Shown here piece by piece: positions 1 through 10,588 of a DNA stretch of 64,000 bases (within the stretch, counting starts at the first letter, position 1; each line of letters starts with the position of its first letter). The translations under genes and the position numbers were made by a program. The notes under the pieces are model-generated. The model saw only the letters and a list, made by a program, of their open reading frames with translations, was not told where the DNA came from and searched no databases. Source of the stretch: Bombyx mori (taxonomy: Eukaryota; Arthropoda; Insecta; Lepidoptera; Bombycidae); assembly GCF_030269925.1 (NCBI RefSeq), contig NC_085128.1, positions 1,304,501 to 1,368,500 of the forward strand, in the 5' to 3' direction.

Positions 1-236
1 CGTCTGGTGTAGTGGTAAGTGACATGGTCACTACACAAGGGGGTTGCGGGTTCGAATCCCGCCAAGGGAAGATATTTGTATGATAAATATAAATGTCTTT
101 TCCAGGGTTATGGATGTCTATTAAATACATGTATGTGTATAATAAAAATCTTACAATTATATCCGTTATCTGGTACCTGTAACACAAGTTCTTTACGAAC
201 TTATCACGGGACCAGATAACGTGGCGTGATTGTTTA
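1..236 (+). mobile_element. tRNA-derived SINE, copy 1 (cut by window edge)
   Basis: The head resembles a tRNA gene, with a pol III A-box-like TGGTGTAGTGG at 5-15 and a B-box-like GGTTCGAATCC at 49-59. The two ends of the head do not pair into an acceptor stem, so this is not a working tRNA. The unrelated body that follows ends near a run of A at 239-256. A second copy at 15506 matches it along the whole length, which defines the element. The first bases are missing at the window edge. No protein is expected; such elements are transcribed by pol III and copied by LINE enzymes. Confidence 0.75.
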
Positions 237-638
237 TTAAAAAAAAAAAAAAAAAAGATAGTGCTCAAGTTTAGCGAACGGTATAATCGCTTTGTAAGCT
301 CACGCGGATAGCGCTGGAGAGCTTCCTTTGACTTCGCATCATGATAATGCTTTTTAAAGCTAGCTCTGTATTGTTTCGGTACTTATTTTATCAACGGAAT
401 TACACGAAATTACAATCTAGGAATTATAAAGGCGTGTTTTCTCACTTACTATAATTTCTTAATTTAAATTAAGGGACTCGAGTTTTTTATTCAACTTTAT
501 TCACAAAGGTACAATGGTGGGCTTAATGCCTGAGGCACTCTCTACCATCAACCAAGGGCGGTGTAGAGATTCCTATGGTAGATGCATTGCTTTTTGTGGA
601 AATAAGAAAATTAATAATAATATTATTTACATATTTTA
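237..638. other. AT-rich DNA with a possible LINE/SINE tail on the minus strand
   Basis: A poly(A) run (239-256) closes the SINE. At about 475-600 the minus strand carries a transcript-end-like stretch with an AATAAA signal followed by A-rich sequence, which resembles a LINE or SINE tail. I could not assign it to a family. No ORF of note. Confidence 0.25.
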
Positions 639-750
639 TGCAAACGACGTACACAATATAATATACACATTAACGCATAATACATAATAACACATAATAC
701 ACATAATATACACATAATCGTATACACATTAATACACAACTAGCTGACCC

Positions 751-753
<3 letters not shown>
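639..753. repeat. AT-rich degenerate repeat and RTE-like 5' start
   Basis: Short units around ACATAATACAC recur many times (640-735). The last 15 bases, ACTAGCTGACCCGAC (739-753), match the start of RTE-like repeats in this window (compare 54781 on the minus strand and 62708). That sequence is cut by the poly(T) of the next element. Confidence 0.45.
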
Positions 754-809
<56 letters not shown>

Positions 810-2755
810 CCTACCTAAGCTGATAGCCCTAGCGGCTATTTCAGCGTAACCCTAACTTTAGTAGGTGAGCTCACGGGGCTCTAACCTGACGATGTTGCTA
901 ACACGAACCCTAGCAAGAGTCGTGCTTCGCAGAATCTACCACCGGATCGGAAACGCGACCCACTGAGAAGATCCGGCGAGAAACTCAGTGGGCTGTGTCT
1001 GAGAGTTAATTTACTCGTCGAGCCCTTCGTCGCAAGCGACGGGTTCGACGAGAACGGTGACCGGTGCTTGAAGTACCTAAAAGCACCGTTAGTGGATCGG
1101 GAGGATCCGAGATGACGTGTTTTGGGCGACGTCGACTGCTTTCCATTCTGTCCGCAGGATCGGGAATGTAGTTACCGGCGGCCACGATGAGAGGGTTCTC
1201 GTGTCGTGCCGCTTTATCGAAGTGGCGCATGGACGCCGACTGAAGATACTTACTGATGGACTCTAAGTCCAGGTCGTCATGGAGGTCGACGTTCCTGACG
1301 AACCACGGGGCTCCGACGGCTATCCTGCAAAAACGGGATTGAATGATTTGAAAGGATTTTAAGTGTATGCGGGCCGCGTGAGCGAACACTACACTTGCAT
1401 AGGTCATGACGGGGCGTATGCAAGTTTTGTAGAGTGTCACCTTATTTCTAAGGGACATTTTACTTCGCCTACATATCATCGGGTAGAGACGTCCTAGGAT
1501 GAAGGCGGCACGATCGCGTACCGTCTTAATGTGGGGGCGGAATGTCATCCTACTGTCGAGGGTGACGCCTAAATATTTGACCTTCGGGGCCCACGGTATG
1601 GGCTGGTCGAACATCGTGATTGGGCGAACGGCGGGGGCGGGGGTGTTGACGCGCCTAGTCGGGAGAGGGATGCTCAGCGTGGTGTTCGGAGGGCGACCCC
1701 TTTTGAAGAGCACCGCTGTGCTTTTCGTGGGGTTAATGTCGATGCGCCACTTCCGGAACCACTGTCCCATGGTGGTAGCTGCGGTCTGAAGTCGTCGATG
1801 AAGCAACGCCTTCTTCCTACACGAGTAGTAGATGGCGGTGTCATCGGCGAAGAGCGCCAGATGGGTCTCCGGAGACCGGGGTATATCGTTGATATACAAA
1901 CTGAATAGTAACGGGGAGAGGGCGGAGCCTTGCGGGACTCCGGCTGTGACGTGACGGGGCCGGGAGCGCGTTCCCTCGACTCGATATCGGAACGAACGGT
2001 TCGACAAATAGTCTCGTATGATGAGCACGAGCCTGTCTGGCACTCCCATGTTATACAGTTTGTATATCAAACCGTTGTGCCAGACTTTGTCGAACGCCTT
2101 CGCTATATCGAAGAAGAGGGCTCCTGTCGGAATGGGTTTCCGCCTGTTCAGCCCTAGTAAGATGTGCTCCGTGAGGCGGTGCACTTGATGGACGCACGAG
2201 TGTCTGGCGCGGAATCCAAACTGCTCGTCTATCAGAATTTTGTTCGCGGATACGAAGTCCCAGAGGCGTTTACGAAGGAGCCGTTCGTATAGTTTGCCTA
2301 TCGCCGGGAGGAGACTGATGGGGCGGTAACTCGCGGTTTCGTTCTTCGGTTTGCCCGGCTTGCGTATGCCGATAACGTCCGCTTCTTTCCACGCCGCGGG
2401 AAAGATGCAGTTCGTCATAGCAGCATTTAATATGGTGGCCAACATCGTTATCAGTTGGGCTGGTAACAGTTTAAGCGCGCGGTTGCGGATGCCGTCGGAG
2501 CCGGGAGCTTTCCGTGGTTGTAGGCTATCGATCGCCTCCTTGACCTCGGAAGTGGTAATGGGGGGTAACGCGTCCGAGGGCGGCAGGGAAGCTCTGCGCT
2601 CGACCTCCCTGTCGACGAACTCGGTGTGTTCGGGGTCCGCGTGTTGAGTGCTGGTGGTGCACTGCTCTTGCAGTGCATCGGCCAGCAACTCTGCCTTGTC
2701 ATCGTCATCGTAAGCCGGTGATTGGCCTGAGGGGCGTACGAATGGTCACTTTTAT
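754..2755 (-). mobile_element. Jockey-clade LINE, 5'-truncated
   Basis: Read on the minus strand, the element has an RT ORF, a 3' UTR (810-1005) and a poly(A) tail seen as 56 T at 754-809. The 3' UTR contains a sequence (around 960-1000) that recurs in about ten other tails in this window. The 5' end is missing: the endonuclease domain is absent and coding similarity stops near 2755. 5' truncation is the usual result of incomplete target-primed reverse transcription. I saw no convincing target-site duplication. Confidence 0.88.
1006..2688 (-). pseudogene. Jockey LINE ORF2 fragment: reverse transcriptase domain
   Basis: A 560-codon open frame encodes the RT part of a jockey-clade ORF2, which would copy its own RNA at nicked target DNA. 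Visible in order: the linker TTSEVKEAIDSLQPRKAPG (about 45-63), RT blocks YRPISLLPAIGKLYERLL (121-138), FDIAKAFDKVWH (193-204), AGVPQGSALSPLLFSLYIND (249-268), the catalytic FADD (280-283) and KVKYLGVTLDSRMTF, then a C-terminal arginine-rich end. The frame stays open upstream of the listed Met (to about 2750), so that Met is only the first one left by truncation. The N-terminal apurinic-type endonuclease is missing, so the copy cannot act autonomously although its RT frame is intact. Base composition is more GC-rich than the flanks. Confidence 0.88.
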
Positions 2756-3540
2756 TGCCCGCATATATGTTAATTTTATTTTATTAAATTTTTTATTTGC
2801 CATAATTTATTTTTAAGCCTGTGTGTTTAGAAGAAAGTTAAAGAAAAGAGAGGAATTCGTGAAGTGTATTAGGTGTTATAAATAAAATACAATTAAAAGT
2901 TAAAAATTTTATTTAAAAAAATATACTTAATATTAAAAATTATGTATCGCCGTCGTCACTATCATTTTCTAATAGTGCTACCCCTTGGATTAAATTTATG
3001 GTAGCACCTGAGCTGGTGGAAGGAGTTGTCTCCTCATCGTCGACATAACGAAGAGTCGCTGTCGTCACTGGCGTAAATAATAAAACGCTCAGTGACTGAA
3101 TCGACTATAATTATGGTCATTGGTATTTGGTCCTGCCATTGCAAGCAAATTTAAAACAATAACACTCGTAACAAAAACTAAATTTAAAACAGTAATAACA
3201 ACTCGTAACAAAAACTCAATATAAACAAAGGGTTCCTACAACTTTTGTAGGCGTATGTGTAACCGGGAGCGAACGGAACGTGGACGCGTTGCGGGAGGGG
3301 AGGGTCGACTGACTTACCAATCGCGCGCTCGGAACGGTGCTACGTCTTTCCCCGCGTCCCGCTTGACAACCAAAGAGACCTAAAAAACGACTTCTGCGCA
3401 TCTAGCGACTCTTGCCAAGTTACGTGCCGGGGACTATACCTCATTATAACCAAGAAAAAAAAATAAAATATAAAAAATGTTTGGGGTGGACAGCCCTTAT
3501 CACTTAGGGGTATGAAATATAGATAGTAGCCGATTCTCAG
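2756..3540. other. No recognised gene; AT-rich DNA
   Basis: The minus strand at 2932-3110 has a short frame ending in an acidic tail (ENDSDDGDT then stop), but a stop lies just upstream and I do not recognise it. A GC-richer patch lies at 3250-3360. Otherwise nothing supported. Confidence 0.3.
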
Positions 3541-3556
3541 ACCTACTGAACATACT

Positions 3557-3639
3557 ATTGATACACAAATAAAACCAAAAAAACATGGCTGGCAAGCTAA
3601 GATTGATACACAAATAAAACCAAAGAAACATGGCTGAAA
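3557..3639. repeat. Two-copy 45-bp tandem duplication
   Basis: ATTGATACACAAATAAAACC followed by CATGGCTG occurs at 3557 and again at 3602, a 45-bp step, with few differences. Confidence 0.7.
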
Positions 3640-3882
3640 AATGTATAGTGAGTAAGACAGGAGACCGGCTTCGTCCTCATCCCTACTACGTGATGTTTGC
3701 TGGATGAGAGGCGACACCTGGCGGGGATAACTGATCGATTGAATTTAAAAAAAAATCATAATTAAAGGAACTTGAAATTATAAACTCTGAATAAGAATTT
3801 ATCGTACTACAATTATAATATTTGATTGCCATCTTGCAACCTTATTGCGGATCTGTGCATAGAATAAAAATCGGGACGCAAA

Positions 3883-4250
3883 AATAGGGGTTGATCGTAT
3901 AAGAGTGAAAATTGAGAGTAATATATATTTTTTTATTTTAAGTCATGACAAAATAAAAAATAAAATCTTGCCAAAAAATTTAAAATTTATAATTAACAAA
4001 TAAAAAATAGGGGTTGATCGTAGAGGGGTGAAAATTTCAGAGTAATATGATTTTTTTTATTCTAAGTCATGACAAAATAAAAACAAAATTCTTGTAAAAA
4101 AATATAGTTTTTCATTAGCAAATAAAAAATAAGGGTTGATCGTAGAAGGGTGAAAATTGAGGATTGTATGAATTTTTGTATGTTGTATCAGAAAAAAATA
4201 GAAATTAAAATTTTTGTGTAAAAAATAAATAAAAAATTTAGGGGTGGACT
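3883..4250 (+). repeat. Three tandem copies of a ~122-bp unit in an RTE-like 3' region
   Basis: Units begin AATAGGGGTTGATCGTA at 3883, 4006 and 4128 (steps of 123 and 122 bp). Each has a GGTGAAAATT segment, an AT-rich middle and AACAAATAAAAAATA before the next. A fourth, shorter start is seen near 4237. They lead directly into an RTE-like 3' end. Confidence 0.75.
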
Positions 4251-4400
4251 ACCCCTAACATTTAGGGGGATGAAAAATAGATGTTGGCCGATTCTCATAG
4301 ATACCGGATAAGCACAAAAAATTTCATCAAAATCGGTCAAGCCGTTTCCGAGGAGTATGGCAACGAAAACTGTGACACGAGAATTTTATATATTAGATAT
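4237..4400 (+). mobile_element. RTE-like LINE 3' end
   Basis: The stretch ends TTTCATCAAAATCGGTCAAG...CCGAGGAGTATGGC...ATATATTAGATA. This kind of terminal sequence is typical of insect RTE-type and related non-autonomous elements. The part at 4237-4300 also resembles 3478-3540. No ORF is preserved. Confidence 0.5.
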
Positions 4401-4460
4401 ATTCTTTGTTGAATTCTTTGACTACTAGATATTCATTAGTCACCTAGTCACCTTATTTTG

Positions 4461-4706
4461 TTTTTTGTTTTATTGCTTAGATGGTTGGACGAGCTTACAG
4501 CCCACCTGGTGTTAAGTGGTTACTGGAGCCCATAGACATCTACAACGTAAATGCGCCACCCACCTAGAGATATAATTTCTAAGGTCTAAGTATAGTTACA
4601 ACGGCTGCCCCACCCTTCAAACCGAAACGCATTACTGCTTCACGGCAGAAATAGGCGGGGCTGGTACCTACCCGTGCGGACTCACAAGAGGTCCTACCAC
4701 CAGTAA
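4461..4706 (-). mobile_element. Bm1 SINE, 5'-truncated
   Basis: On the plus strand it begins with a T-rich run and ATTGCTTAGATGG, the complement of the Bm1 A-tail, and runs to CCTACCACCAGTAAT. Only the distal half is present; the tRNA-like head is missing. Confidence 0.9.
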
Positions 4707-4854
4707 TATCACCTTGAGATAATATAGTGATCGCAGTTGATCAGAGTTCGGGCGGATACGCTTGATCGGATTCGTAGCAGGATTATGGTAGGGATTCGTG
4801 CGGGAATGCGACATCCCCTACCATCAGATCTTCAGATATAAATGACTACTACTA

Positions 4855-5112
4855 CTACTGAGCTGGCGCTATGACCCCGAAGTGGGTCTTGGCCTCCGAC
4901 AATAAACTTAGCCATTCATCCCGGCGTTGCGCAACACCTTGCCAGTCCGACACTTGGAGCTCCCGTAAAATTCCTTTCACAGCGTCAGACCAGCGGTACT
5001 TGGGCCTCCCTACGGGGCGGCGTCTCTCCGGTACACCCGTTTCACAGCCCGATCCTGCTCCATACGTACTACATGCCCGAGCCATCCGAGCTTCCGTGCC
5101 TTCATCTCATAG
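4855..5112 (-). pseudogene. RTE-type LINE ORF C-terminal remnant with frameshift
   Basis: The minus strand encodes RRPVGRPKYRWSDAVKGIL followed by a short helical end and stop. It resembles the C-terminal tail of RTE-like endonuclease/RT proteins. Upstream (5040-5112) the continuation KLGWLGHVVRMEQDRAVKRVYR lies in another frame, so one small indel near 5030-5045 breaks the protein. After the stop the strand runs into (TAG)n at about 4845-4860, which looks like the 3' tail of the element. No endonuclease or RT core remains. Confidence 0.65.
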
Positions 5113-5915
5113 ATGACGAGATGAGTGTATTATGCAGCTAAGTGTAAGTTTCCGATCTCTAAAGAGCAACGCCTGTTTTAATACTGCAACTTCTGTACCG
5201 CCATTTCCATGTCAGAGCTGCAAATCGATTGAAAAACTTATCGATATTCACTTTGCAACTGTCTTCGGCGTGTTGATAAATAAAGTGGTTTCCGTAAAAT
5301 TGAATTCACCGAAAATTTAATGTATGTTGTGTGTGTGCACAGAGAGCACGCAGCCCGTGCGGCCCTACGCTGCGCTGGTGGCACGCCGGTAATTCTCAAT
5401 AAATCATTCGGTTTTTAATCGTTCTGATTAAATCGATTCTTTTTTGATACGACAACCCGATCGATTTTAGCGAATTTTATTAACGTTCTATTCATTATTT
5501 TAAAGTAAACGTGGCGCGCGATTTCGTTCGTGTTAATTTTTGTAATTCCGGAAGAGTGATTCGTGTTTCATTTTCACGGGACAAAGAGTTGCCCGTGTCA
5601 ATTTCCAGACGATAGGTTGTTACGACACGGTTCCCGTCGCGTTATTTCATAAGAATCCTATTCTTAAGCCACGGAATACAGTATCTATGAGCAAAATTAC
5701 ATCCATATCTGTTCATACAAACCTGCAAATACTTGCGTATTACTAAATATAGGAAGTATAGATTAAGTTTTATAAGGTTTCAAGGGTTTTGCAGGATAAC
5801 GGATACGCTCGCGAAATTAGTCGAAAAGAATAGTCCTGATTTTTTTATCACAGGATCGGTTATACAAATGGGGTTAGATTCCCAGTCGCAGTAAGTATAA
5901 TGTTTGTTAGAGATA
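5113..5915. other. No recognised gene; repeat-like non-coding DNA
   Basis: The segment 5560-5700 (cacgggacaaagagttgccc and following) looks like part of an interspersed repeat, but I cannot name it. Short ORFs at 5132-5320 and 5780-5962 show no motif. Confidence 0.3.
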
Positions 5916-5919
5916 TTAA

Positions 5920-6050
5920 ATGAAGGGCTCGACGAGTAAATTATCCCATAGATATAACCCACTGAGTTTCTCGCCGGACTTTCTCAGTGGGTCGCGTTTC
6001 CGACCCGGTGGTAGATTCTGCGAAGCACTGCTCTTGCTAGGGCCCCCGTC
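5920..6050 (+). mobile_element. Jockey LINE 3' UTR fragment (first of three in a row)
   Basis: GAAGGGCTCGACGAG, CTGAGTTTCTCGCCGGA and GATTCTGCGAAGCACTGCTC match the 3' UTR of the jockey element at 754-2755. It stops at 6050 without a poly(A) tail, where the next copy begins in coding sequence. Confidence 0.8.
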
Positions 6051-6511
6051 AGTAAGTATCTACAGTCGGCATCGCTGCGCCACTTTGAGAAGGCGGCACG
6101 ACATGAGAACCCTCTTGTCGTGGCCGCCGGAAACTACATACCCGATCCTGTAGACCGTTTGGTAAACCGTCGACGTCGCCCAAAGCACGTCATCACGGAT
6201 CCTCCTGATCCATTAACGGTGCTTTTAGGCAATACAAGCACCGGTCACCGTCCTCGCCGAACCCGTCGCTTGCGACGAAGGGCTCGACGAGCGAATTAAC
6301 CCACAGACACAGCCCACTGAGTTTCTCGCCGGATCTTCTCAGTGGGTCGCGCTTCCGATCCGGTGGTAGATTCTGCGAAGCACTGCTCTTGCTAGGGCGG
6401 TGTTAGCAATTCTCCGGTTTGAGCCCCGCGAGCTCACCTACACAAGCTAGGGTACGCTGAAGTAGCCTCTCAAGGCTATCAGCATAGGTAGGAAAAAAAA
6501 AAAAAAAAAAA
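6051..6511 (+). mobile_element. Jockey LINE 3' end with ORF C-terminus and poly(A)
   Basis: Starts in the last ~85 codons of the RT ORF (SKYLQS-like, then a PDPLTVL-type block and an Arg-rich end) and runs through the 3' UTR to a poly(A) at about 6494-6511. It is the same family as the minus-strand copy at 754-2755, truncated at its 5' side. Confidence 0.85.
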
Positions 6512-6622
6512 AGCTAGGGCTAATGTTAGCAACATTTCCGGTTTGAGCCCCATTGGCTCACCTACACGTTAAGGCGAAGCTGAAATAGCCCCTCAAGGCT
6601 ATCAGCATAGGTAGGAATAAAA
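6512..6622 (+). mobile_element. Jockey LINE 3' UTR fragment (third of three in a row)
   Basis: Begins immediately after the poly(A) of the previous copy and repeats GCTAGGGCTAATGTTAGCAA through TAGGTAGGAATAAAAAA. Only about 110 bp of the 3' end is present. Confidence 0.75.
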
Positions 6623-6919
6623 AATGGTGGAGGTGCCCAAGGTTCGTCTAGTATTAAATGGTTACCGGAGTCCGTAAAAATCAAGAAAATGACGTCAGCT
6701 AATTTGGAACAGGAGTTGGAAAACTCTATTGCTTAATAAAACAACTGTCAGACCCTTCGAACCCAACGTATGGCTGTTTTGTGGAACGAATGGACAACAT
6801 GACGGTATCTGCTCGGGCTAACTAAAAATCCCATCTACCATGACCACTAGCGACCATGCTTAAAACAAAGTCGAAATGACAATAAATCATCGTTTTCTCT
6901 CGAACCTCCAAACAAAGTT

Positions 6920-7318
6920 ACAATTTGCGTAATTACTGGTGGCAGGACGTCTTGTGAGTCCGCACGGGTACGTACCACCAGTATTGCGTTTCGGTTCAAT
7001 GTGGGGCAGACATACTTCAATAAATACTAGTGGTCCCGCCACTAACAGAGGTTCCATTTCTGTTTTGTTGGTAGCATTTTTTCTTTAGTGGGCAACTTCA
7101 TTTCTGTTAATTTTGTGTCACGATGCGCGCGCATCGTAAAATTTCACTCTCATCAAATTTTCATAACGCGCCTAAAGAAGTATAACTTCAAAAACGGAGA
7201 CATTAGAACTTATATCTCAAGGTGGGTGGCGGCATTAACGTTGTAGATGTCTATGGACTCCGGTAACCACTTAACACCAAGGCTAACACGAGCGGTTCTA
7301 CCAATCTAAAAAATCAAA
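6920..7318 (+). mobile_element. Bm1 SINE split by a short insertion
   Basis: Bm1 distal sequence occupies 6920-7012 (ATTACTGGTGGCAGGACGTC through GTGGGGCAG) and resumes at 7203 with the TTATATCTCAAGGTGGGTGG block, ending in an A-rich run near 7318. The DNA between is foreign to Bm1. Confidence 0.75.
7020..7196 (+). mobile_element. Short RTE-like repeat inserted in Bm1
   Basis: Begins ACTAGTGGTCCCGCC, which resembles the start of the 0.4-kb repeat at 8693 (ACTAGAGGTCCCGC). It ends with an AAGAAGTATAACTTCAA tail. Possible duplication of ACTTCAA at both junctions. Non-coding. Confidence 0.5.
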
Positions 7319-7780
7319 ACAAAACCTTTAGACGTCAGGTCGATCCAATTTGATCACACAGCTTTCTTATCTAGGGCAAACATTCTATATTTGAACTCGA
7401 TCAAAGCACATAATCGCTACACGGAAGCTTAAACTTGCATTCAAATTAGGAACTTTCATATCAAAATCACAAAATTTTCTCCACACAAAACCAAACTTTA
7501 TCTTAATGGCATAATTAACAAAATCGCATAAAAGTAAAACATCAACATTATTGTTGAATTAATGTAAAATGGTTCTAACGGCTGTCAGGATAAGGAATAC
7601 AATCTGTTACAAGCTCTTTGTTCGTGTTTTCATTGACCCGAACGTTTATTTTTTTCATCAAGTCAACACAATAACTGCTCGTTAATTTTTAAGGTTCAGA
7701 CGATTTATTAATGACTAGATTCTTTCTAAAATGTAATAAATTTTCTTCGAGCCACAAAAGTTATGTTATCGCTTTGTATT
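7319..7780. other. No recognised feature
   Basis: AT-rich sequence without ORF, repeat match within this window, or motif that I can support. Confidence 0.4.
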
Positions 7781-7784
7781 TTTA

Positions 7785-7960
7785 TTCCACAGTACGGGTA
7801 GACGAGTTCTCGGCCCACCTCGTGTTCTGTCAACGGACCGTGGACATCACGTAGTGAATGCTACAATCCACCTTGAGACATGTAGTCAAAGTCTAAATTG
7901 TCCTGTCCCTTATTCAAACCGGAAAATTTAGCTGCTTCACCGCAAGATGGCGTTACCTAA
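7785..7960 (-). mobile_element. Bm1 SINE, strongly diverged
   Basis: Order of blocks follows Bm1 (GGGTAGACGAGTTCTCGGCC, CCACCTTGAGACAT, TTCAAACCGGAAAA, CTGCTTCACCGCA), but many substitutions and indels separate it from younger copies. An old insertion. Confidence 0.7.
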
Positions 7961-7984
7961 ATACTATGTTTATTGATAGCTAGT

Positions 7985-8690
7985 TAATGTTAAATTGCTT
8001 CTATAATAAAGAGTGACACAAGGAAGTTGTATCTCCCTGAGCTAGTAAGTCGAAGAAATCATTGATTAGTTGCCAAAAGCTGTAACTGTAGCAGCAACTT
8101 AGAAAGAACCGATAGTTCGCCGGGTAAGTGTAGTGCTAGTAAGCTAAGCCTTTAAAACTAAAGCTTCTGTATGCGTTGTATTTTCTCGATTTACATAAGA
8201 GCTGCTTTTTTAAGTGGGCCAGTATTTCAACAGTATCAGTATCAACAGTATCACCTTAGATTCAAATTTTTGTACCATAAGTTTTTTTTGAGAGGTAGAC
8301 GAATCCAAGCTGTCTCCGTAAACAATTAACGTCTTTAAAGAATTTATAAATAACTAGAAAATATCCTAAATAATGTACTTTTTTTAATATTTAGTTTCAA
8401 AATGAAAAAGCCTCGCAATCTTTTTCGTTGCACTTCCCGAAAGATTGTTTTATTGCAAAAATTTGATTCAGCGCCATCTTTTGACGATGTCTATTAATTA
8501 TTAATAAGATTGAACGGAACTCCATAACAAAAATAAAATTTTGTAAAAGTTCATATGATACTCACTAGATGTCACATCGGCTCCTTTCTATTTTGTTAGG
8601 TCAATTTTGATAATTATATAATTTCAACGATGTCGGTAGATGGCAGTTTCTGTCTTAAGGTTCTCGCGGTAAATTTGGAATAAATTAAGT
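7985..8690. other. No recognised feature
   Basis: AT-rich non-coding DNA. No tandem repeat or recognisable element end apart from general repeat-like texture at 8560-8690. Confidence 0.4.
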
Positions 8691-8692
8691 AG

Positions 8693-9120
8693 AACTAGAG
8701 GTCCCGCAGTAGTCGAAATTGGACTATAATTAATTGGAATTGTAAGTTTGTACACTATTATGATTGTATTTTATACTTCTATAATCACAAATTTCGCCAA
8801 GGCTACACTATAAAAAATATTAACAAAGACAAACAATATTTAATCTATTCTCAATTTGACAACAGACGTCAAGAACAAAAGTTTGACAATAAATAGTATG
8901 CATGCGTGTGTGCGTCAAATACATGGTATGTAGTGTGTGTAATGTTTTCTTTATTGATTTAATGTATCTTTTATGCATTATTTTATAAAAATTTTAGCAT
9001 TATGAACTTCATCTCTATATTCTCTATAAGTGTGGAAATTTTCATAGACCTCCGTCCGCGCAATTTTCGTAAAAAGGGATACAAAGTTTTTGCTTCACGT
9101 ATTAATACCTATATAGATTT
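8693..9120 (+). mobile_element. 0.4-kb RTE-like non-autonomous repeat, copy 1
   Basis: Begins AACTAGAGGTCCCGCAG with an imperfect palindrome just inside (AGTCGAAATTGGACT). It ends GCTTCACGTATTAATA followed by AT-rich sequence. At least four other copies are in this window (11852, 12385, 20454, 46731). Non-coding. The start and end are reminiscent of RTE-derived short elements of Lepidoptera; the family assignment is inferred. Confidence 0.7.
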
Positions 9121-9362
9121 ATGGCCATATGGGTAACATACGTAGTTTTTTAAACAATAATCTCTTATCTTTTGATGAAGTTGAACTTCTGTTTCACTAA
9201 ATACGCTATGCAACTTGCCACTAGCATATTTGGGTTTCATTCTTCGATCATCAAGTTTCATTGCAAAAATGAAAATGGTTTTGTTCAAATTCAATAAGTA
9301 TGTAATTCAGAATTTGTAAGAACGTTGTTTGTTTAACGTTGTTAATTTAAATATTAATTTAT

Positions 9363-9450
9363 TACTTGTATGGCCGGACGAGCTCACGGCCTCACCTGGT
9401 ATTAAGGGGCTACCGGAGCCCATACACATTACAACATAAATCCCATTATA
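9363..9450 (-). mobile_element. Bm1 SINE fragment
   Basis: GGCCGGACGAGCTCACGGCC through CATAAATCC matches the 3' end of Bm1. The remaining blocks are missing. Confidence 0.7.
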
Positions 9451-9559
9451 TCTAAAGTTATAAGCATACATACCTAATTGTAAGTTAAAATGCATCAGAA
9501 AGCACAGAATGCTACAGTTTTTCAATAAAATATAAGTTGTCTCTAACTTATTTCCCATC

Positions 9560-9803
9560 TTTTTTTTTTTTTTATTGTTTAGATGGATTTACGAGCTCAC
9601 AGCCCACCTGGTGTTAAGTGGTAACTGGAGCCCATAGACATCTACAACGTAAATGCACCACCCACCTTGAGATATAAGTTCTAAGGTCTCAGTATAGTTA
9701 CAACGGCTGCTCCACCCTTCAAACTGAAACGCATTAGTGCTTCACGGCAGCAATAGGTGGTACCTACCCGTGCGGACTCACAAGTGGTCCTACCACCAGT
9801 AAT
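9560..9803 (-). mobile_element. Bm1 SINE, 5'-truncated
   Basis: T-rich run then ATTGTTTAGATGG through CCTACCACCAGTAAT. All distal-half blocks are present; the tRNA-like head is absent. Confidence 0.9.
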
Positions 9804-9805
9804 CC

Positions 9806-9900
9806 GTCTTGGATGGAAGTGCTCACGATCCACCTGTGGTTACCGGAGCTCAAAGAAATCTCAAATTTTAAAGCCACTACCTAACTTCAGATATTTTTAA
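9806..9900 (-). mobile_element. Bm1 SINE remnant, eroded
   Basis: GCTCACGATCCACCTGTGGTTACCGGAGC and a following CCACTACCT stretch keep the Bm1 order. Weak match, adjacent to the younger copy at 9560. Confidence 0.4.
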
Positions 9901-10024
9901 AGCGTAATTACCGGTTGTAGGGTGTATTGTGTCCACGCAGCTAGGTATCATGAACCTATCTATTATTACCGCGAAGCAGCAAGGCCCTTCAGTTTGGTTG
10001 AAGCAGTCCTTAAACAATAAAATG

Positions 10025-10290
10025 CTGACTTCCGTTCTCGTCGAACCCGTCGCTTGCGACGAAGGGCTCGGCGAGTAAATTAACCCACAGACACGGTCCA
10101 CTGAGTTTCTCGCCGGATCTTCTCAGTGGGTCGCGTTCCCGATCCGGTGGTATATTCTGCGAAGCACGGCTCTTGCTAGGGTTCGTGTTAGCAACGTCGT
10201 GAGGTTTGAGATCCGTGAGCTCACCCACTATAGTTAAGGTTACGCTGAAATAGCCTCTCCAGGTTATCAGATTAGGTAGGAAAAAAAAAA
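10025..10290 (+). mobile_element. Jockey LINE 3' fragment
   Basis: Starts at the end of the ORF (GTTCTCGTCGAACCCGTCGC), covers the 3' UTR and ends in A-rich sequence near 10290. Same family as 754-2755. Confidence 0.85.
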
Positions 10291-10588
10291 CAAAAAAGCT
10301 GACTTTAAGTCATCAGCTTAGCGCCTCACTTTTTTTTTTTTTTTTTTCTAATTTATAAGTTATTTTACTCGGTCTAAATATAGTATAGTATAATATATAT
10401 GTGTGTAGTATAGCATGAAGATATAAGAAGCGAAACCTACGTTTAAAGCAAAGCTGTGAATAGGGATGCGGTAAAGCTCCTTATCGATTCTGCGAAATTA
10501 ATTTTGTTCAATAACAATCAATAATTTCATGCGTTTACTTTTACTAATAATTGGCGACTCGCGCGATATAATTTGTATTCTACACGAT

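Noticed and set aside
1..75. Possible functional tRNA gene
   Set aside because: A- and B-box words are present but the ends do not pair as an acceptor stem, and the same sequence recurs at 15506 with a common SINE body.
1499..2647. Plus-strand ORFs across the jockey RT region
   Set aside because: They are antisense shadows of the 560-codon RT frame, which has recognisable motifs.
2932..3110. Short acidic-ended frame on the minus strand as a retroelement polyprotein tail
   Set aside because: Only about 55 codons with a stop upstream and no motif; not supportable.
3340..3717. 125-aa minus-strand ORF with hydrophobic repeats
   Set aside because: The apparent repeat is a translated 45-bp DNA duplication and there is no conserved domain.
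6625..6800. Possible very old Bm1 copy
   Set aside because: Only a few words (TTAAATGGTTACCGGAG) match; not enough to call.
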